A stretch of DNA of 64,000 bases from Pseudoflavonifractor capillosus (lineage in GTDB: Bacteria > Bacillota > Clostridia > Oscillospirales > Oscillospiraceae): assembly GCF_016902575.1 (NCBI RefSeq), contig NZ_JACSNZ010000001.1, positions 62,001 through 126,000 on the forward strand. The letters are read 5' to 3'. Under the pieces are notes generated by a model. That model did not search any database. It was not told the origin of the DNA and was given only the letters and a program-made list of their open reading frames with translations. Every line of letters begins with the position of its first letter. Position 1 is the stretch's first letter. Positions 9,240 through 17,251 of this stretch are shown here, piece after piece. The position numbers and the translations under genes were made by a program.

Positions 9240-9796
9240 AAATTGATCCCCTCCTTTTCAAAATATGTCTTCAGATCATTTCGCATACGGAACAGCAAGG
9301 ACGCAACTTTGCTCTCACTCATACCATAAGCTACAGCAATATCTTTTATCGAAAATAGATGCCAATAACGCCGAATAAAGATATTCCGTTTTTGCTCTGG
9401 CTGGGCGTATAAAAAATCATTGATTGCTTTTACTAAGATCTGTTCATCTATCATCTGCTCAACATTTGCTTGATCTGGGATGCAATCTTCCAATTCGGAT
9501 AACACAAGGACGGTTTGCCCCAGGCCTCGCTTCTCTGCGGTATATTTCTTGAAACGATTGATCGAGAGGTTTCGGGTGATTTTTCCCAAATAGGTTGATA
9601 AGCGTTCTGGGCGTTGCGGCGGCATGGACTTCCAAGCACCTAACCAAGTATCGTTGACACATTCCTCTGCGTCCTCGTTGTTATGCAGGATATTGTAAGA
9701 AATGGAATGACAATAGTCGCCGTATTTATCTGCACTTGCAGTTATGGCAGCTTCGTTCCGCTCCCAATACAATCCGATGATTTCATTGTCCTTCAT
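9236..9796 (-). CDS. ECF-type RNA polymerase sigma factor
   Basis: 186 residues. Region 2 is seen at DAEECVNDTWLGAWKS (core RNA polymerase and -10 contact) and region 4 at FSIKDIAVAYGMSESKVASL (helix-turn-helix, -35 contact). The ATG at 9796 is chosen because GGAGG lies 5 nt upstream; a longer in-frame start has no such site. Its stop overlaps the start of the anti-sigma-like gene (ATGA). It probably drives its own operon. It lies between terminator copies A and B, so it may be a cargo module on the minus strand in an otherwise plus-strand backbone. Confidence 0.9.
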   Translation of the reverse strand: MKDNEIIGLYWERNEAAITASADKYGDYCHSISYNILHNNEDAEECVNDTWLGAWKSMPPQRPERLSTYLGKITRNLSINRFKKYTAEKRGLGQTVLVLSELEDCIPDQANVEQMIDEQILVKAINDFLYAQPEQKRNIFIRRYWHLFSIKDIAVAYGMSESKVASLLFRMRNDLKTYFEKEGINL

Positions 9797-9997
9797 TGCG
9801 TCCTCCTTTCCTGTTGCGTAAAGGCCTTTCACCTATATACACAACAAAATTTGTTATTCATTGCATGAAAAATGAAAAAAGGTTAAAAAATTTGGGGGAC
9901 TCAAAAGTATAATTTCAACCGCGAACTCTCAGTGCAATTTAGCTTTTCAAAAAATTATACCACAGTGCTTCGGAAATCTGTACTGAACTGTGAAAAG

Positions 9998-10030
9998 CAG
10001 CGCCGCCCCGGTAGAGTCGAGGCGGCACTG
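9998..10030. terminator. Terminator hairpin, copy B, next to a winged-helix gene remnant
   Basis: CAGCGCCGCCCCG (9998-10010) pairs with CGAGGCGGCACTG (10018-10030) apart from two positions. The loop GTAGAGT is the reverse complement of that of copy A and matches copy C. As at copy C, the end of a winged-helix gene lies just to its right on the minus strand. Confidence 0.75.
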
Positions 10031-10035
10031 TTCTT

Positions 10036-10069
10036 CTATTTTAGTACGAAGCAGTAGCCGTGGTCCCGC
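10036..10069 (-). pseudogene. 3'-end remnant of a winged-helix (OmpR-type) gene
   Basis: Read on the minus strand it encodes RDHGYCFVLK followed by TAG, matching the terminal RGHGYRFAPK of the complete gene at 26269. By eye, about 21 of 27 bases match, including 16 of 17 in the core around the GHGY codons, and the same terminator follows. Homology stops at about 10069, just before the promoter and leader of the ParM-like gene. Only the tail survives, so this marks a lost or swapped cargo module. Confidence 0.65.
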
Positions 10070-10170
10070 ATGATAAACATGGGTTTCAAAAAATATGCCT
10101 TCGCCTGTTGAGAAAGGCGTCATCCAGGCGTAAAGGATATGTATAAAGCAAAAAAAGGAGGCATTCACCT

Positions 10171-11082
10171 ATGTTAATTGGTGTCGATCATGGCAATAAA
10201 CAAATCAAGACGGTTCACTGCGCCCCGTTCGTTTCTGGCCTGCAGCAGAGCTTGACCCGGCCGTTCGGGCCGAGCCTGCAATACGGCGGCAACTACTATA
10301 CGCTCTCCAACGAGCGCATTCCTTACCGCAAGGACAAGACTGGGGATGACCGCTTCTTTATCCTCACCCTGATTGCGATTGCGGAGGAATTGACGGCCCG
10401 CGGCGTTGACGAGAAAGAACTGTACCGTATCCAGCTGCCGGTGGGGCTGCCGCCGGCCCACTTCGGCGCCCAGGCGGAAAAGTTCACTGCCTATTTCCAG
10501 AAGAAAGGGATCGTAGAATTCCAGTACCGGGACAAGCACTACGCCATCAGCATTGATGATGTGGCCTGCTATCCCCAGGCCTACGCGGCGGCGGCCACCA
10601 TGCTCCACACACTGATGAATGAGGCCAAGGCGGTAGTGGTGGACATTGGCGGCTTCACGGCAGACTATCTGCTGATGAAAAACGGAAAAGCTGACCTCAG
10701 CTCCTGTGATTCGCTGGAAAACGGCGTGATCCTGCTTTACAATAAGATCAGGTCCAGGGGCAACGCAGAATTGGATCTGCTGCTGGATGAGGGGGATGTG
10801 GACGCCATCCTCACCGGCAAGCAGACGCAGTACCCGCCGTCGGTAGTCCGATTGGTGGAGCAGCTGGCACAGGAGTTCGTCAACGACCTGTTCAGCACCC
10901 TGCGGGAGCGGATGCTGGACTTGCGCTACTGCACGGTGGTCTTTGTGGGCGGCGGCGCCATTCTTTTGCGCCGGCAGATTGAGGCATCCGGAAAAGTGGG
11001 TAAGCCGTTGTTCGTCTCCAATATCAACGCCAATGCAGCCGGATATGAGTATCTGTACCGCCTTGAAGCTGCGGGCAGGTGA
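10171..11082 (+). CDS. ParM/StbA-like actin-family segregation protein
   Basis: 303 residues. Actin-like ATPase fold: phosphate-1 motif near the N terminus (MLIGVDHGNKQIK), phosphate-2 motif DIGGFTADYL near nt 10642, and a C-terminal VVFVGGGAILL adenosine motif. ParM-type proteins polymerise to push plasmid copies apart; on integrative elements they stabilise the excised circle. AAAAAAAGGAGGCATTCACC precedes the ATG. The stop directly abuts the small downstream partner gene, the usual parM-parR order. A centromere-like iteron array was not seen upstream. Confidence 0.88.
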   Translation: MLIGVDHGNKQIKTVHCAPFVSGLQQSLTRPFGPSLQYGGNYYTLSNERIPYRKDKTGDDRFFILTLIAIAEELTARGVDEKELYRIQLPVGLPPAHFGAQAEKFTAYFQKKGIVEFQYRDKHYAISIDDVACYPQAYAAAATMLHTLMNEAKAVVVDIGGFTADYLLMKNGKADLSSCDSLENGVILLYNKIRSRGNAELDLLLDEGDVDAILTGKQTQYPPSVVRLVEQLAQEFVNDLFSTLRERMLDLRYCTVVFVGGGAILLRRQIEASGKVGKPLFVSNINANAAGYEYLYRLEAAGR

Positions 11083-11087
11083 CAGCT

Positions 11088-11513
11088 ATGGCGGCCAAGA
11101 AAGAACGAGGGCGTTTTTCCCTGCGGTTCAATATCAGCGACCCAATCCATCTGGCAACGGTCGAACTGCTGGAAAAACAGCCTGACCACGGGAAAGCACA
11201 GTATATCGCCAATGCAGTCGTTTTCTACGATACTCACTTCGCGGATGATCCACAACCGTTAAGAGCAGCGGCACCGGCCATAGACCGGGCCGCCATTGAA
11301 GCCATCGTGCGTGAGATTCTGCTCCAGGAGACGAGGCACTCTGAAAAGCCTGCCGCCGCCTGCCCGGATGCAGAAACAACAACGGCCCCGGTGCCGCAGG
11401 AGCGGACGCCGGAGCCGGAATATGTGCCGGAGCTGGGAGAGGAACCGGAGGCAGATGATGCGATCCTCGGCCTGATCTCCAGCACAATGGAAGCTTTTCG
11501 CCAGGGGAGATGA
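11088..11513 (+). CDS. Probable ParR-like partner of the ParM-like protein
   Basis: 141 residues. The N-terminal 50 residues (RGRFSLRFNISDPIHLATVELL) look like a ribbon-helix-helix DNA-binding segment; the C-terminal part is acidic and Pro/Glu-rich and ends in a short helix, as expected for an adaptor that binds the filament. The ATG at 11088 is preferred over the GTG that overlaps the parM stop, because CAGGTGA lies at proper distance. Position directly after parM and its size fit ParR; sequence identity to known ParR was not assessed. Confidence 0.72.
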   Translation: MAAKKERGRFSLRFNISDPIHLATVELLEKQPDHGKAQYIANAVVFYDTHFADDPQPLRAAAPAIDRAAIEAIVREILLQETRHSEKPAAACPDAETTTAPVPQERTPEPEYVPELGEEPEADDAILGLISSTMEAFRQGR

Positions 11514-11520
11514 TATAAAA

Positions 11521-11565
11521 AGAGGTATGAGGGCTGCATTGCCGCTGGCGCTCATACCTCTTTTT
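11521..11565. terminator. Bidirectional terminator between parR-like and XRE genes
   Basis: AGAGGTATGAG (11521-11531) pairs perfectly with CTCATACCTCT (11551-11561), with T runs on both strands. It separates two convergent genes and overlaps the stop of the XRE gene. Confidence 0.88.
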
Positions 11566-11887
11566 CTTCCTGTATAGCCGCGATGAAGTTGTCGATAATA
11601 TTTTCCAGGTGTCGGTATTGGCAGGGAGTCAACGACGAGACCTTTTGATTGAGCAGGCGTGTGTCGCCTTCCATGACTTGACCGCGCAGGAGATAGTCTG
11701 TGCTGATATCAAGCGCATCACAGATCTTCAGCATCGTTTCAGGCCGCATGGCTTTTGTGCCCAGCTCCGCAGTCGAAACGGTCTGGGGCGTGACATGCGC
11801 CATCTTGGCCAGAGCCTCTTGTGTCAGTTTTAGTTGTTTGCGCCGGTCCAGTATCCGCTGGCCCATTTCTTTCAAAAGTTCGCCCAT
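11552..11887 (-). CDS. XRE/Cro-CI family transcriptional regulator
   Basis: 111 residues. Typical helix-turn-helix at residues 10-65: RRKQLKLTQEALAKMAHVTP, then STAELGTKAMRPETMLKICDAL and DISTDYLLRG. The C-terminal helices probably dimerise. The ATG at 11887 has GGAGG 7 nt upstream; a TTG two codons earlier is possible. Divergent from the SLOG-protein gene; the intergenic region carries five similar operator-like boxes at about 20-bp spacing, so it probably represses both its own gene and the SLOG gene. Confidence 0.88.
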   Translation of the reverse strand: MGELLKEMGQRILDRRKQLKLTQEALAKMAHVTPQTVSTAELGTKAMRPETMLKICDALDISTDYLLRGQVMEGDTRLLNQKVSSLTPCQYRHLENIIDNFIAAIQEEKEV

Positions 11888-11901
11888 TCGCAACCCTCCA
11901 T

Positions 11902-11990
11902 GCTATAGCTATATTTTATCCGCTATAACATAAAAAATTAAGCGGCCATAGTTGAACTTACTCAGCCATAGCAAGTATAATGGGCTATAT
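11902..11990. promoter_or_regulatory. Promoter and five-box operator array between XRE and SLOG genes
   Basis: Boxes GCTATAGC (11902), GCTATAAC (11922), GCCATAG (11945), GCCATAGC (11965) and GCTATAT (11984) recur every 19-23 bp, about two helical turns, on one DNA face. TTGAAC (11952-11957) and TATAAT (11976-11981), 18-bp spacer, form a plus-strand promoter with a box between the hexamers and one over the start point. Confidence 0.65.
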
Positions 11991-12018
11991 TGAGAAAAAA
12001 GTTTCTGGAGGAGATGAG

Positions 12019-12567
12019 ATGTCCAAGCTTTACTCGTGCGCGATTACCAGTCAACGGCCTACTCGGTTCAAATTTAAGTACCAGGAATATATGACTTCGT
12101 GCAAGCGCCTAAAGAAGCGGCTGCATGATGTTTTTGCGGAATTGTACCGGCGTGGTGTGCGCCGGTTCTATGTTGGTGGGGCCCTTGGTGTCGATCTATG
12201 GGCCGGCGAGATCCTGCTGGAAATGCGCAGGCAGGAAGAGTACCAGGGGCTGGAGATCGTGCTGGTCTACCCGTTCCCGGGCCATGATGAGCGATGGGAC
12301 CCGAAGAGCCGGGAACGGCTGTGCCATCTGAAGGAAAACTGCGACCAGTTTGTAATGGGCAGCAAGATCGTGGGCGCCCAGGGGTATCGGGAGCGCACTG
12401 CCTACATGGTAGAACACGCTGATTGTCTGGTTGCCGTGTGTGATGATGAACTTGCTGGCCCGAGCGGCGTGGAGGCGGCGCTGCGGATGGCAGAGGTGAG
12501 GAAACTGCCGATGGTGTTGATCAATCCGAACAGCGGAAAGATAGAATATCTTCATACCATGAAATAG
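12019..12567 (+). CDS. SLOG-domain protein (YpsA/DUF1273-like)
   Basis: 182 residues. Rossmann-like SLOG fold suggested by VRRFYVGGALGVDLWAGEIL (GGxxG(A/V)D nucleotide-binding loop), LVYPFPGHDERW, and ADCLVAVCDDELAGPSGVEAAL. SLOG proteins bind nucleotides or nucleotide-derived signals; YpsA-like members are linked to stress and cell-division control, but the ligand is unknown here. The ATG at 12019 has GGAGGAGATGAG in front. It is divergent from an XRE repressor and followed by a short hairpin, so it forms a tightly controlled single-gene unit. Confidence 0.82.
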   Translation: MSKLYSCAITSQRPTRFKFKYQEYMTSCKRLKKRLHDVFAELYRRGVRRFYVGGALGVDLWAGEILLEMRRQEEYQGLEIVLVYPFPGHDERWDPKSRERLCHLKENCDQFVMGSKIVGAQGYRERTAYMVEHADCLVAVCDDELAGPSGVEAALRMAEVRKLPMVLINPNSGKIEYLHTMK

Positions 12568-12575
12568 ATATATAT

Positions 12576-12620
12576 AGTGAGGACTACTACAAATTACATG
12601 GCAGCCCTCACTTTCATTTC
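12576..12620 (+). terminator. Possible terminator after the SLOG gene
   Basis: AGTGAGG (12576-12582) pairs with CCTCACT (12606-12612), followed by TTCATTTCTTT. The loop is long, so efficiency is uncertain. Confidence 0.4.
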
Positions 12621-12621
12621 T

Positions 12622-12830
12622 TTATGTCGATTTTTCTAAATTCTCCTGGTAAAATCCTGTGCTATTTCTAAATAACTCTGCAAAATGACTGGATGTGGAA
12701 TATCCTGCAGTTTGAGCAATTTGGCTTATTGTTAGATTGGTGTTTCCGTGAAAATACTCCGCCTGGCTCATTCGCCGTTGCTGGATGTATTCGGTGATAG
12801 TGCAACCGGATAAGCATAGTATAAGAAAGG
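12622..12830 (-). pseudogene. 3' remnant of an AraC-family regulator
   Basis: On the minus strand the frame ending with TAA at 12622 encodes SGCTITEYIQQRRMSQAEY, then LTISQIAQTAGYSTSSHFAE and LFRNSTGFYQENL, a textbook second half of the AraC DNA-binding domain. The N-terminal effector domain and first helix-turn-helix are missing, and the upstream reading frame is shifted. It follows two siderophore-type ABC genes, which are often controlled by AraC-type (YbtA-like) regulators, so it is probably the decayed original regulator, with TetR now in charge. Confidence 0.8.
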
Positions 12831-12869
12831 CCGGAATTTGTCGCCATATGGCGATAAATCCCGGCCTTT
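12826..12869 (-). terminator. Terminator-like long inverted repeat after the ABC operon
   Basis: AAAGGCCGG (12826-12834) pairs with CCGGCCTTT (12861-12869), and the inner TCGCCATATGGCGA is self-complementary, giving an almost continuous stem. Confidence 0.75.
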
Positions 12870-12883
12870 ATCACGCTATGTAA

Positions 12884-14608
12884 TTAAAGCTGCCATCCAG
12901 CAGATTCAAGTTTTAGATTTAAGAAGTTTCTATAAATTCCTTCTTGTGAAATCAAAGATTGATGAGTTCCCTGTTGAGCAATTCTACCTTGATCTATTAC
13001 AATGATTTGATCTGCGTTTTTCACTGTACTTAAACGATGGGCAATCGAAATCAAGGTTTTGTTTTTCGTCAGTTCTGCAATCGCAGATAAAAGTGCCTGC
13101 TCATTTTCCGGATCAACGCTGGAAGTGGCCTCATCCAAAATAATAATAGGTGCATCTTTAAGAATCGCTCTGGCAATAGAAATTCGTTGCTTCTCTCCGC
13201 CGGAAAGTGTAGAGCCTCCCTCGCCGATGATTGTATTGTACCCATCTGGCAACGCTGAAATAAAATCATGGCAGCAAGCACGTTTTGCGGCAGCTTCTAC
13301 TTCCTCGTGGGTAGCATCAGGCTTTCCGAATTTGATGTTGTTTTCGATAGAATCGTGGAAAAGATATACATTCTGAAAGACCATGCTGATATGCTCCAAA
13401 ATACTATCCGCAGTATAGTTTTTTACATCCTTTCCGCCAATTCGTACAGCGCCATCCTGCACATCCCAAAACCGGGCAATTAAATTACACAAAGTTGTTT
13501 TTCCACTTCCAGATGGGCCAACAATAGCACAGGTGGTATGTTCTGGAATGTTCAGAGAGATGTCATGGATGATCTGCCGCTTGTCATAGCCAAATGATAC
13601 ATGATCCAGTGTTATATCGTAGTGGGAAGTTTCTAATTTGTCTGTGCTGGTGTCCATTTGCGGTATATTGGTGACTTCTTCTAACCGATCCAGTTCTGTG
13701 TTGATTTTCTTGCTCAAAAAGGCGCTGTTTCCCATTGTTTCTAAGTCAGAGTACACAGTAAACGCGCAAAACAGGAAAGTCAAGCAGTAGGGCAAACTTA
13801 TTTTTCCAGCCATAAAAAGCAAACCCGCCGCAGCAATCAGTACACAGCTCATGAGCTTATAGACCAGAATATAAAAACGGAGAACCCCGGCCGTAGCCTT
13901 TTCCTGCCCATAATCTGCATCCCACTTTTTTTGAAATGCGCTGCGTACTTCTCGTTGTCCTTCCTCACCTTTGGAGAAAGAGCGTAGAACAGAAATCCCT
14001 CGGATATATTCCATTGATTTGCTCACCAGATTTTCCTGTGCTTCTTGATAAATGGGAGCATACTGCGCGGCTCTACTGCGAACCCAACGAAGAACAAGTA
14101 AACCTAATAATAGTCCGATCAGACTCAAAATGGCAATAATTGGGTTGAAAAAGAACATCATAATTGACATGAGAGCTGCCATAGCAACACCGCTTGTCAT
14201 CTGCTCGATTGCAAGCATGGAGTAACCCTCTAAATCAGCAATCGTCGTAGTAAGTATTGTCTGAATAGTTCCTAAATTTTGCTCTGAAAAGTAGCCCATA
14301 GGAGCCTGTTTCAATTTTTCTCCTATTTCCAGACGATAATCACGGAAAATATCATATCCCGTTCCACTCATGGTACGGTCATACATCCATTGGAAGAAAA
14401 AGCGTCCGATAACACTTCCTAATTCAACACCAAAGGCTTGTAGGATAATAGTAGGTGTAAGATTTTCTAAATGTAATAAAATCCAAAAAACACCGAACAT
14501 CATAAAACCATTGAAAAAGGATTTGAGAATATTAAATGTGATGCCAACGATGATTTTCTTTCGGCTTCTACCCGCAATCTTAAAAATCCGGCGTATCATT
14601 TCAAGCAT
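12884..14608 (-). CDS. ABC half-transporter (IrtB/YbtQ-like), fused permease-ATPase
   Basis: 574 residues. N-terminal six-helix exporter-type membrane domain (about residues 15-310), then a nucleotide-binding domain with Walker A GPSGSGKTT, signature LSGGEKQR and Walker B IIILDEATSS. This pair of half-transporters resembles the siderophore importers IrtAB/YbtPQ, which have an exporter fold but take up iron-loaded siderophore; a multidrug exporter remains possible. Its ATG overlaps the end of the upstream half-transporter by 8 nt, so the two are coupled and should form a heterodimer. The neighbouring ECF transporter and DtxR regulator favour metal uptake. Confidence 0.85.
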   Translation of the reverse strand: MLEMIRRIFKIAGRSRKKIIVGITFNILKSFFNGFMMFGVFWILLHLENLTPTIILQAFGVELGSVIGRFFFQWMYDRTMSGTGYDIFRDYRLEIGEKLKQAPMGYFSEQNLGTIQTILTTTIADLEGYSMLAIEQMTSGVAMAALMSIMMFFFNPIIAILSLIGLLLGLLVLRWVRSRAAQYAPIYQEAQENLVSKSMEYIRGISVLRSFSKGEEGQREVRSAFQKKWDADYGQEKATAGVLRFYILVYKLMSCVLIAAAGLLFMAGKISLPYCLTFLFCAFTVYSDLETMGNSAFLSKKINTELDRLEEVTNIPQMDTSTDKLETSHYDITLDHVSFGYDKRQIIHDISLNIPEHTTCAIVGPSGSGKTTLCNLIARFWDVQDGAVRIGGKDVKNYTADSILEHISMVFQNVYLFHDSIENNIKFGKPDATHEEVEAAAKRACCHDFISALPDGYNTIIGEGGSTLSGGEKQRISIARAILKDAPIIILDEATSSVDPENEQALLSAIAELTKNKTLISIAHRLSTVKNADQIIVIDQGRIAQQGTHQSLISQEGIYRNFLNLKLESAGWQL

Positions 14609-16370
14609 GGTTTTCCACTCCTCCTTTCAAGTCTGCTTCTTCTATGGTTCCGGCATAATCTTGCCACATCTTTTGATAGATGGGGCATTCCCGGAGAAGT
14701 TCTTCTTGTGTCCCACGGCCTGCAATATTTCCGTTTGCCACAACCAGAATTTGATCGGCATTGCGAATCGTATTCAAACGGTGCGCTACAACAATCAATG
14801 TCTTTCCGGCCACTAATTTGCTGATTGCCTGTTGAATTAGCGCCTCATTTTCTGGATCAGCATAGGCAGTGGCCTCGTCTAAAATGACTACGGATGACGG
14901 TTTTAGCATGGCCCTCGCAATCGTAATACGTTGGCGCTCCCCGCCAGAAAGTCGGTCTCCGGCATCACCGGCCAGTGTGTCATATCCCTGCTCTAACTGC
15001 ATAATAAAGTCATGACAGTTAGCAGCTTTTGCGGCATCTTCTACTTCTTCATCTGTTGCTGCCGGATTACCCATGCGGATATTTTCCCGAATGGATTTGT
15101 CGAATAGGAAATTGTCTTGTGCCACATAACTGATTTCACCCATCAACTGCTCAAAAGGGATTTGACGAATATCCTGGCCGCCGAAACGCACAGAGCCAGA
15201 AGTCACATCCCAAAAACCAGCCATCAGTTTTGCAATCGTGGATTTACCAGAACCGGAAGGCCCAACAATAGCCGTCATAGTGCCGGGTCTGGTTTGAAAA
15301 GAAATACCGTGGAGAACTTCGGTTTCTTTATAGCCGAAATGTACGTCCTCAAATTGGTAAGTACGTTCTCCCAAAGATACAGGTTCAGAGGGTCGGACAA
15401 GTTCCGGGGTTTTTAGGAAAGCGGTTACTTGCTCCAAATTACCTTTTATCATGCTGACTTGCTCCATCGCCTCGGACACTTTCATCAATGGAGCAACGAA
15501 CCCCAGCGGAACTACTAAAGATATTAAAAATACGGGAAGTGAAAGCGTTCCTTCCATGTAAAGCCATGCGCCTACTGGCAATGTACCCAAAAGAGTAGAA
15601 GGCAGGACGGCTCGTGCCGCTGCATTCCAAAACCAGCATTGACTCCACCACTCCATTGTAGAATCGTGAAAATAGTTGACAGACTTTGAGTATTTTCCAT
15701 AAGAGGATGCAGAACGGTTAAACGCTTTAATGACTTGAATGCCGCTGACATATTCTACTAAGGAGCTGTTCATATCATTGGCAGAGCGCATATAGTTTTC
15801 CATTCGAGGGCCATAACCGCGCATCATAGCAGCGAAAAAGAGAATGCCCAGTGGAATTGTGATTAGGGATGCAAGCCCCATGCGCCAGTCCAGAATGAAA
15901 ATCAGGAGAATACTGCACAACGGCGCTGCAATATTCGATGGCAGCTCTGGCATAAAATGAGCCATAGAATCCTCTAACTTTGCAACATTATCTACAATTA
16001 GGTTTTTGAAAGTTCCCGTAGGCGTTTCCAGCATAACGCCCATTGGGACTTTTGCCATCCGATCTGTAATTGCTTCACGGATATTTTTCAAAATCGTGAA
16101 GGAAATTTTGTGGGACATAAGAGAAGATCGCCATGTGAGAAGCATTTTTATAAGCTGACATATGGCGGCTATTCCACTAAAGAACAAAACACGCTGTATG
16201 GTGGCTGTACCGCGGTAGAGTTCATCCGCCAACAGCGCCACCATTAGGAATGGTACGATACCAAACATTTCCCCTAACACAGCAAGAAGAATGGAAATAC
16301 GCATTTTGCTGTTTCTCTCGCCCACAAAAGCAAAGAGTTGGCGGATTGCACCCGGTTCTTTATTTGGCAT
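14601..16370 (-). CDS. ABC half-transporter (IrtA/YbtP-like), fused permease-ATPase
   Basis: 589 residues from the ATG at 16370, chosen because AAGGAGG lies 7 nt upstream; a longer frame runs back into the operator. Membrane domain first (residues about 20-310), then an ATPase domain with Walker A GPSGSGKST, signature LSGGERQR and Walker B VVILDEATAYADPE. Partner of the following half-transporter. It is transcribed divergently from a TetR gene, and the 30-bp palindrome at 16444-16473 covers the shared promoter region, so TetR very likely represses this operon until its ligand is present. No SIP-type siderophore-reductase domain is present. Confidence 0.85.
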   Translation of the reverse strand: MPNKEPGAIRQLFAFVGERNSKMRISILLAVLGEMFGIVPFLMVALLADELYRGTATIQRVLFFSGIAAICQLIKMLLTWRSSLMSHKISFTILKNIREAITDRMAKVPMGVMLETPTGTFKNLIVDNVAKLEDSMAHFMPELPSNIAAPLCSILLIFILDWRMGLASLITIPLGILFFAAMMRGYGPRMENYMRSANDMNSSLVEYVSGIQVIKAFNRSASSYGKYSKSVNYFHDSTMEWWSQCWFWNAAARAVLPSTLLGTLPVGAWLYMEGTLSLPVFLISLVVPLGFVAPLMKVSEAMEQVSMIKGNLEQVTAFLKTPELVRPSEPVSLGERTYQFEDVHFGYKETEVLHGISFQTRPGTMTAIVGPSGSGKSTIAKLMAGFWDVTSGSVRFGGQDIRQIPFEQLMGEISYVAQDNFLFDKSIRENIRMGNPAATDEEVEDAAKAANCHDFIMQLEQGYDTLAGDAGDRLSGGERQRITIARAMLKPSSVVILDEATAYADPENEALIQQAISKLVAGKTLIVVAHRLNTIRNADQILVVANGNIAGRGTQEELLRECPIYQKMWQDYAGTIEEADLKGGVENHA

Positions 16371-16412
16371 AAGAAAGCCTCCTTTCGAGCAACTGAAAAT
16401 ACAAGGAGGGTA

Positions 16413-16473
16413 TTGCATTTTCGATGGCATCGTGATATAATCTGAATTACGGTGTAATATTACAGTGTAATTC
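16413..16473. promoter_or_regulatory. tetR promoter with 30-bp TetR operator palindrome
   Basis: TTGCAT (16413-16418), 17-bp spacer and TATAAT (16436-16441) form a plus-strand promoter for tetR. Immediately after lies a palindrome, 16444-16473, with outer arms GAATTAC/GTAATTC and core TGTAATATTACA. Its position between the divergent tetR and ABC genes fits autorepression and control of the transporter. Confidence 0.8.
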
Positions 16474-16496
16474 AAGTATAGGATGGAGGGATGGAA

Positions 16497-17114
16497 ATGT
16501 CAAGGGATTTTCAGCAGACCCATGAAAATCTTTTGGCCTGTGCAAAAAAGCATTTTCTGGAAAATGGTTTTGAACGTGCCAGTATCCGTGAAATCTGTAA
16601 GGCCGCCCATGTGACAAACGGGGCATTTTACAATCATTTCGAGGACAAAGAGGCTTTGTTCGGCGCACTTGTCGAACCAGTGGTTCAGGCGGTATCTGAG
16701 ATGTATTCCGATTCTGTCATCAAGCATTTTGAATTAGCTCGGACGGATGAATTAAAGCAACTCTGGAAACTGTCGGAGGACACGATCCGCCAGATTATCG
16801 AATACATTTACGAACATTTCGATGTATTCAAACTGCTGCTGATGCAGTCTGCGGGGACAAAATACGCTTCTTTCCTGGATGATGTGGTGCGTTCCGATGT
16901 TCGGGAGACACAAAAACTAATTGCAGAACTGAAAGAACGCGGTGTTCCCGTACATGATTTGGAGGATGACGAGTGGCATATGCTTGTTCATTCTTACTAT
17001 TCATCTATCGCAGAAATTGTCTTGCATAATTATCCGAAAGATGCCGCGATAAAATATGCTCATACATTGGCCGCTTTTTTCAGTTCCGGCTGGCAAACTG
17101 TTTTGGGGATTTGA
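16497..17114 (+). CDS. TetR/AcrR-family repressor
   Basis: 205 residues. N-terminal helix-turn-helix ASIREICKAAHVTNGAFYNHF followed by the all-helical ligand and dimerisation domain. The ATG at 16497 is preferred over that at 16491, since the GGAGGG at 16485-16490 would touch the earlier one. It lies divergent from the ABC pair with a clear palindromic operator between. A terminator overlaps its stop codon, isolating it from the ECF operon. Confidence 0.9.
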   Translation: MSRDFQQTHENLLACAKKHFLENGFERASIREICKAAHVTNGAFYNHFEDKEALFGALVEPVVQAVSEMYSDSVIKHFELARTDELKQLWKLSEDTIRQIIEYIYEHFDVFKLLLMQSAGTKYASFLDDVVRSDVRETQKLIAELKERGVPVHDLEDDEWHMLVHSYYSSIAEIVLHNYPKDAAIKYAHTLAAFFSSGWQTVLGI

Positions 17115-17128
17115 TCCCCAAAATTTTT
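17101..17128 (+). terminator. Terminator overlapping the tetR stop
   Basis: TTTTGGGGAT (17101-17110) pairs perfectly with ATCCCCAAAA (17114-17123), 3-nt loop, followed by TTTTT. Confidence 0.88.
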
Positions 17129-17135
17129 GACTGGT

Positions 17136-17153
17136 AGTTAGCAGAATCTAACT
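17136..17153. promoter_or_regulatory. Probable DtxR/MntR-type operator
   Basis: AGTTAG-CAGAAT-CTAACT is an 18-bp interrupted palindrome upstream of the ECF operon. It resembles the TTAG...CTAA core of DtxR/MntR boxes, and the operon's last gene encodes a DtxR-type regulator, so metal-dependent autoregulation is likely. Confidence 0.55.
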
Positions 17154-17251
17154 GATTGAATAGGAGGTGGCCTGTATAAACAACTTCTGTATAAAATAGC
17201 TTTTGTTTCTTACGAGTATCAGATAAATTATGTAGAAAGGACTTTTTGAAA

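Noticed and set aside
17156-17200. Promoter hexamers upstream of the ECF operon
   Set aside because: Two TATAAA-like elements (17175 and 17190) are present but no -35 at proper distance, so no promoter was called; only the DtxR-type palindrome is listed.
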